NCBI RefSeq assembly: GCF_050958605.1
Contig: NZ_JBJHDO010000012.1
Coordinates: 152,925-216,924, forward strand
Source: G016756615 sp050958605
Lineage (GTDB): Bacteria > Pseudomonadota > Alphaproteobacteria > Rhizobiales > Rhizobiaceae
Length of the DNA stretch: 64,000 bases
Direction of reading: 5' to 3'
The translations under genes and the position numbers were made by a program. Within the stretch, counting starts at the first letter, position 1. Each line of letters begins with the position of its first letter. Shown one piece after another: positions 61,585 through 64,000 of the stretch. The notes beneath the pieces are model-generated. The model did not search any database. It had not been told where the DNA came from and saw only the letters and a list, made by a program, of their open reading frames with translations.

Positions 61585-62454
61585 TCAAATCTTCCGCCAC
61601 TCCGGTCCGAGCTGGTGCCGGAACCATGTTGCCTGGCGTTTCGCGTATTGCCGCGTTGCGATCTTCGCGCGCTCGATCGCTTCGGCCATTTCCATTCGCC
61701 CCTCCAGCGCCGCCTGAAGCTCGCGAAAGCCGATAGCCTTCATGGCCGGCAAGGTCGGATCGAGTTTCAAGCCGGCAAGCGCCCTCACCTCGTCCAGCAC
61801 ACCGCCTTCGATCATCCGGTCGAACCGCGCGTCGATACGCCTGACAAGCTCTTCGCGGGCCGGCCGGATCTGGAGGAACCGCGCCGTTGCGCGATCGACG
61901 AGCGGCCTGCCCCGATCCGCCTGCCAGGCCAGGATCGACCGGCCGGAAGCCTCGAGCACCTCCAGCGCCCGAACGATCCGCTGGCCGTCGGACGGCCAGA
62001 TCATCCGCGCCGCTTCGGGGTCTCTTTCGGACAGTAAAGCGTGCAAGCTTTCAGCGCCGCCTTCGGCGAGCTCATGGCGCAGCCGATCGCGCACTTCGGG
62101 AGGAATGTCGGGCATTTCCGACAGCCCTTCGACCAAGGCTCGGAAATAGAGTCCGGTACCGCCGACGAAGATCGGCATCTTGCCGGCGAGCGCGCCGCTT
62201 CGCGCCAGCCGTTCCACGTCGCGCAGCCACGCGCCGGTCGAGTAGGCCTGGCTCGGATGTACATGCCCATAGAGCTCATGCCGCGCCCTGGCGAGTTCGG
62301 CCGCCCCGGGCCGGGCAGTCAGAACATCGAGGACCGAATAGACCTGCATGGAATCGGCGTTGACGACGACACCCCCATGGCGCTCGGCCAAATCCAGCGC
62401 CATGGCCGACTTGCCGCTGGCGGTCGGTCCGGCTATCAGGGTCGCATTCTTCAC
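61585..62454 (-). CDS. miaA: tRNA dimethylallyltransferase
   Basis: A 289-residue enzyme that adds a dimethylallyl group to A37 of tRNAs reading UNN codons. The ATP-like P-loop is LIAGPTASGKSAMALDLA, followed by NADSMQVYSVLDVLTARP and the tRNA-binding insert. GTG 62454 is chosen on the basis of a GGGAGAGG box, with ATG 62490 as alternative; the latter would make its start codon share CATG with the divergent serB start. It is divergent from serB. Confidence 0.92.
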   Translation of the reverse strand: MKNATLIAGPTASGKSAMALDLAERHGGVVVNADSMQVYSVLDVLTARPGAAELARARHELYGHVHPSQAYSTGAWLRDVERLARSGALAGKMPIFVGGTGLYFRALVEGLSEMPDIPPEVRDRLRHELAEGGAESLHALLSERDPEAARMIWPSDGQRIVRALEVLEASGRSILAWQADRGRPLVDRATARFLQIRPAREELVRRIDARFDRMIEGGVLDEVRALAGLKLDPTLPAMKAIGFRELQAALEGRMEMAEAIERAKIATRQYAKRQATWFRHQLGPEWRKI

Positions 62455-62488
62455 GAGGCCTTCGGCCTCTCCCGCTGCGGATTGCCCC

Positions 62489-63376
62489 ATGCCTCTCGTC
62501 GCCACGCTGATCGCTCGCCCGGAACACCGGTCCCTGTCCATCCCGCTAGCGCATAAGGCCTCGCAAGCGGTCGAGGCAAGCGCAATCGACTGGCTGGCCG
62601 AGGAAGTCGCGTGCGACCTGGCACTTCCGCGGAGCGCCGATGCGGCGGACATCGAACGCCGCTTGCGCGAGTACCTTGCCGGCGAGCCGATCGACATCGT
62701 CGTCCAGGAGTCCGCCACACGGCGCAAGAAGATCCTGATCGCGGACATGGATTCGACCATGATCGACCAGGAATGTATCGACGAACTGGCCGATGAAATC
62801 GGCATCAAGGAACATGTCGCAGCCATAACGGCACGGTCCATGAATGGCGAGATCGCCTTCGAGCCGGCGCTGCGCGAACGCGTCGCACTGCTCGAAGGCC
62901 TGGAGGCTCAGGTCGTCGAGACCATCATCGCCAAGCGCATCACCCTTGCGGCGGGCGGCCTCGAACTCGTCGCGACGATGCGCGCCCACGGCGCCTGGAC
63001 CGCGTTGATATCTGGCGGTTTCGATGTCTTTACATCGCGTATCGCGGCCAGGCTCGGCTTCGACGAGAACCGCGCCAACAGGCTCATCGAACGCGAAGGC
63101 AAGCTCGCGGGCCGCGTCGCCGAGCCGATTCTCGGCCGGGCGGCCAAGGCCGAGGCGCTGCTCGATATTTCGGCGAGGCTGGGACTTACACCCGCCGACG
63201 CGATCGCGGTCGGCGACGGCGCCAACGATCTCGACATGATCCGCATGGCCGGCAGCGGCGTGGCGCTTCATGCCAAGCCCGCAGTCGCCGCGGAGGCGCG
63301 CATGCGTATAGATCATGGCGACCTCACCGCCTTGCTCTACATACAGGGCTACCGCCGCAGCGAATTCACGACATGA
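62489..63376 (+). CDS. serB: Phosphoserine phosphatase
   Basis: A 295-residue HAD-family phosphatase that makes serine in the last step of its synthesis. The catalytic ILIADMDSTMID gives the nucleophile Asp; ISGGFDVFT and GDGANDLDMI complete the HAD site. An N-terminal domain of about 80 residues is present. The stop overlaps the GNAT gene start by ATGA. Confidence 0.95.
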   Translation: MPLVATLIARPEHRSLSIPLAHKASQAVEASAIDWLAEEVACDLALPRSADAADIERRLREYLAGEPIDIVVQESATRRKKILIADMDSTMIDQECIDELADEIGIKEHVAAITARSMNGEIAFEPALRERVALLEGLEAQVVETIIAKRITLAAGGLELVATMRAHGAWTALISGGFDVFTSRIAARLGFDENRANRLIEREGKLAGRVAEPILGRAAKAEALLDISARLGLTPADAIAVGDGANDLDMIRMAGSGVALHAKPAVAAEARMRIDHGDLTALLYIQGYRRSEFTT

Positions 63377-63933
63377 CGCCGATCAGGACCGAGCGCCTCA
63401 TCCTGCGCAACTGGGAAGAGCGGGACCGCCCTCTCTTTCATCGCATCAATTCCGATGAGCGCGTGATGGAGTTCTTCCCGTTCCGCCGCGACCGCGCGCA
63501 ATCCGATGCCCTTTTCGACAAGCTGCGGGATTTCATCGACGCGAACGGCTTCGGCTTCTCGGCGATCGAGATTGCCGCGACCGGTGAATGCGCTGGTTTC
63601 GCCGGCCTTTATCGGGCCGACTATCTCGAGCCGTTCTTGCCCGCCGATACGATCGAGATCGGATGGCGCCTCGCGCCCGAATACTGGGGCCACGGTTATG
63701 TCACGGAGGCAGCGCGGGCGCATCTCGCTTACGGTTTTGGGACCCTCGGCCTCAACGAGATCGTTTCTTTCGCGGTCCGGAGTAACGGGCGCTCGACCGC
63801 GGTGATGGAGCGCCTCGGCATGCTACGAGATGAGGCGGGCGATTTCGACCATCCAAGCGTCCCGGACAGCCACCCGGCGCTGAAGCGCCACGTGCTGTAC
63901 CGGCTGCCACGCGAGAGATGGATGGGCACGTAG
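63373..63933 (+). CDS. GNAT-family acetyltransferase (RimJ/RimL-like)
   Basis: A 186-residue N-acetyltransferase. Beginning TERLILRNWEERDRPLFHRIN is typical of the RimJ/RimL group, and the acetyl-CoA loop is WRLAPEYWGHGYVTEAARAHLAYGF. The substrate is unknown; ribosomal proteins or small molecules are both possible. It is translationally coupled to serB. Confidence 0.88.
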   Translation: MTPIRTERLILRNWEERDRPLFHRINSDERVMEFFPFRRDRAQSDALFDKLRDFIDANGFGFSAIEIAATGECAGFAGLYRADYLEPFLPADTIEIGWRLAPEYWGHGYVTEAARAHLAYGFGTLGLNEIVSFAVRSNGRSTAVMERLGMLRDEAGDFDHPSVPDSHPALKRHVLYRLPRERWMGT

Positions 63934-63959
63934 GGCGGCCGGCTGGCGCGCCGAAAAAC

Positions 63960-64000
63960 CCTCATCCGACCTCGCTTCGCGAGGCCACCTTCTCCCACAA
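63960..64000. repeat. Left arm of a palindromic repeat, cut by the window end
   Basis: CTCATCCGACC, GCTTCGCG and CCACCTTCTCCCACAA match the left arm of the repeat at 31798-31982. The inner and right parts must lie beyond the window. Confidence 0.6.

Overview
The window looks like chromosome of a GC-rich alphaproteobacterium of the order Rhizobiales, most like the Phyllobacteriaceae (Mesorhizobium, Aminobacter and relatives). This rests on the protein families seen (DUF982 proteins, short hydrophilic stress proteins), EcfG-type promoters, nested palindromic intergenic repeats, and the grouping of ilvN, the acetolactate synthase large subunit, miaA and serB. No sequence search was run, so the taxonomic placement is inference.

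Bases 1-11956 form a catabolic island. It holds the C-terminal half of a dimethylglycine/sarcosine-dehydrogenase-like enzyme, a sugar-type ABC importer whose solute-binding protein, two permeases and ATPase are split among enzyme genes, a GntR regulator, a FAD oxidoreductase, an aldehyde dehydrogenase, a GMC alcohol oxidase/dehydrogenase and a creatininase-family amidohydrolase. A TTGGATCCA-centred near-palindrome sits at the divergent binding-protein/gntR promoters and again between the FAD oxidoreductase and aldehyde dehydrogenase. This marks the genes as one probable GntR regulon for an unidentified substrate. Bases 12336-15768 hold an NMT1/THI5-type ABC importer with a flavodoxin-like quinone reductase, preceded by a folded leader that may be a riboswitch.

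Bases 15734-26730 are a patchwork: a YcaQ-type DNA glycosylase, a possible structured RNA, many small rhizobial-type proteins (two DUF982 proteins, membrane-anchored and hydrophilic proteins, two EcfG-type stress promoters), a frameshifted membrane protein, a phage-like protein, a homocysteine methyltransferase, an MpaB-like oxygenase and a membrane diguanylate cyclase. The stretch ends at tRNA-Lys(CTT), whose 3' end abuts a start-less helix-turn-helix remnant.

Bases 26885-46659 are mostly housekeeping or metabolic: isochorismatase-like hydrolase, PhzF, a MacAB-like exporter, MBL-fold hydrolase, NUDIX and EEP enzymes, PilZ protein, ilvC with a TetR regulator, kup, pdxJ, a RecD-like helicase, and a three-gene molybdenum hydroxylase/cytochrome c operon. 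Bases 46733-56616 hold an RND efflux pair, a LysE exporter, the acetolactate synthase operon with a textbook attenuator (17-residue leader peptide rich in Leu/Ile/Val, apparently leaderless), and a SnoaL-flavin monooxygenase fusion. Bases 56638-64000 hold an XRE-cupin regulator, a 2OG-Fe(II) oxygenase, a HerA-like ATPase, a GGDEF enzyme, miaA, serB and a GNAT acetyltransferase. Six nested palindromic repeats fill gaps between genes, the last cut by the window edge.
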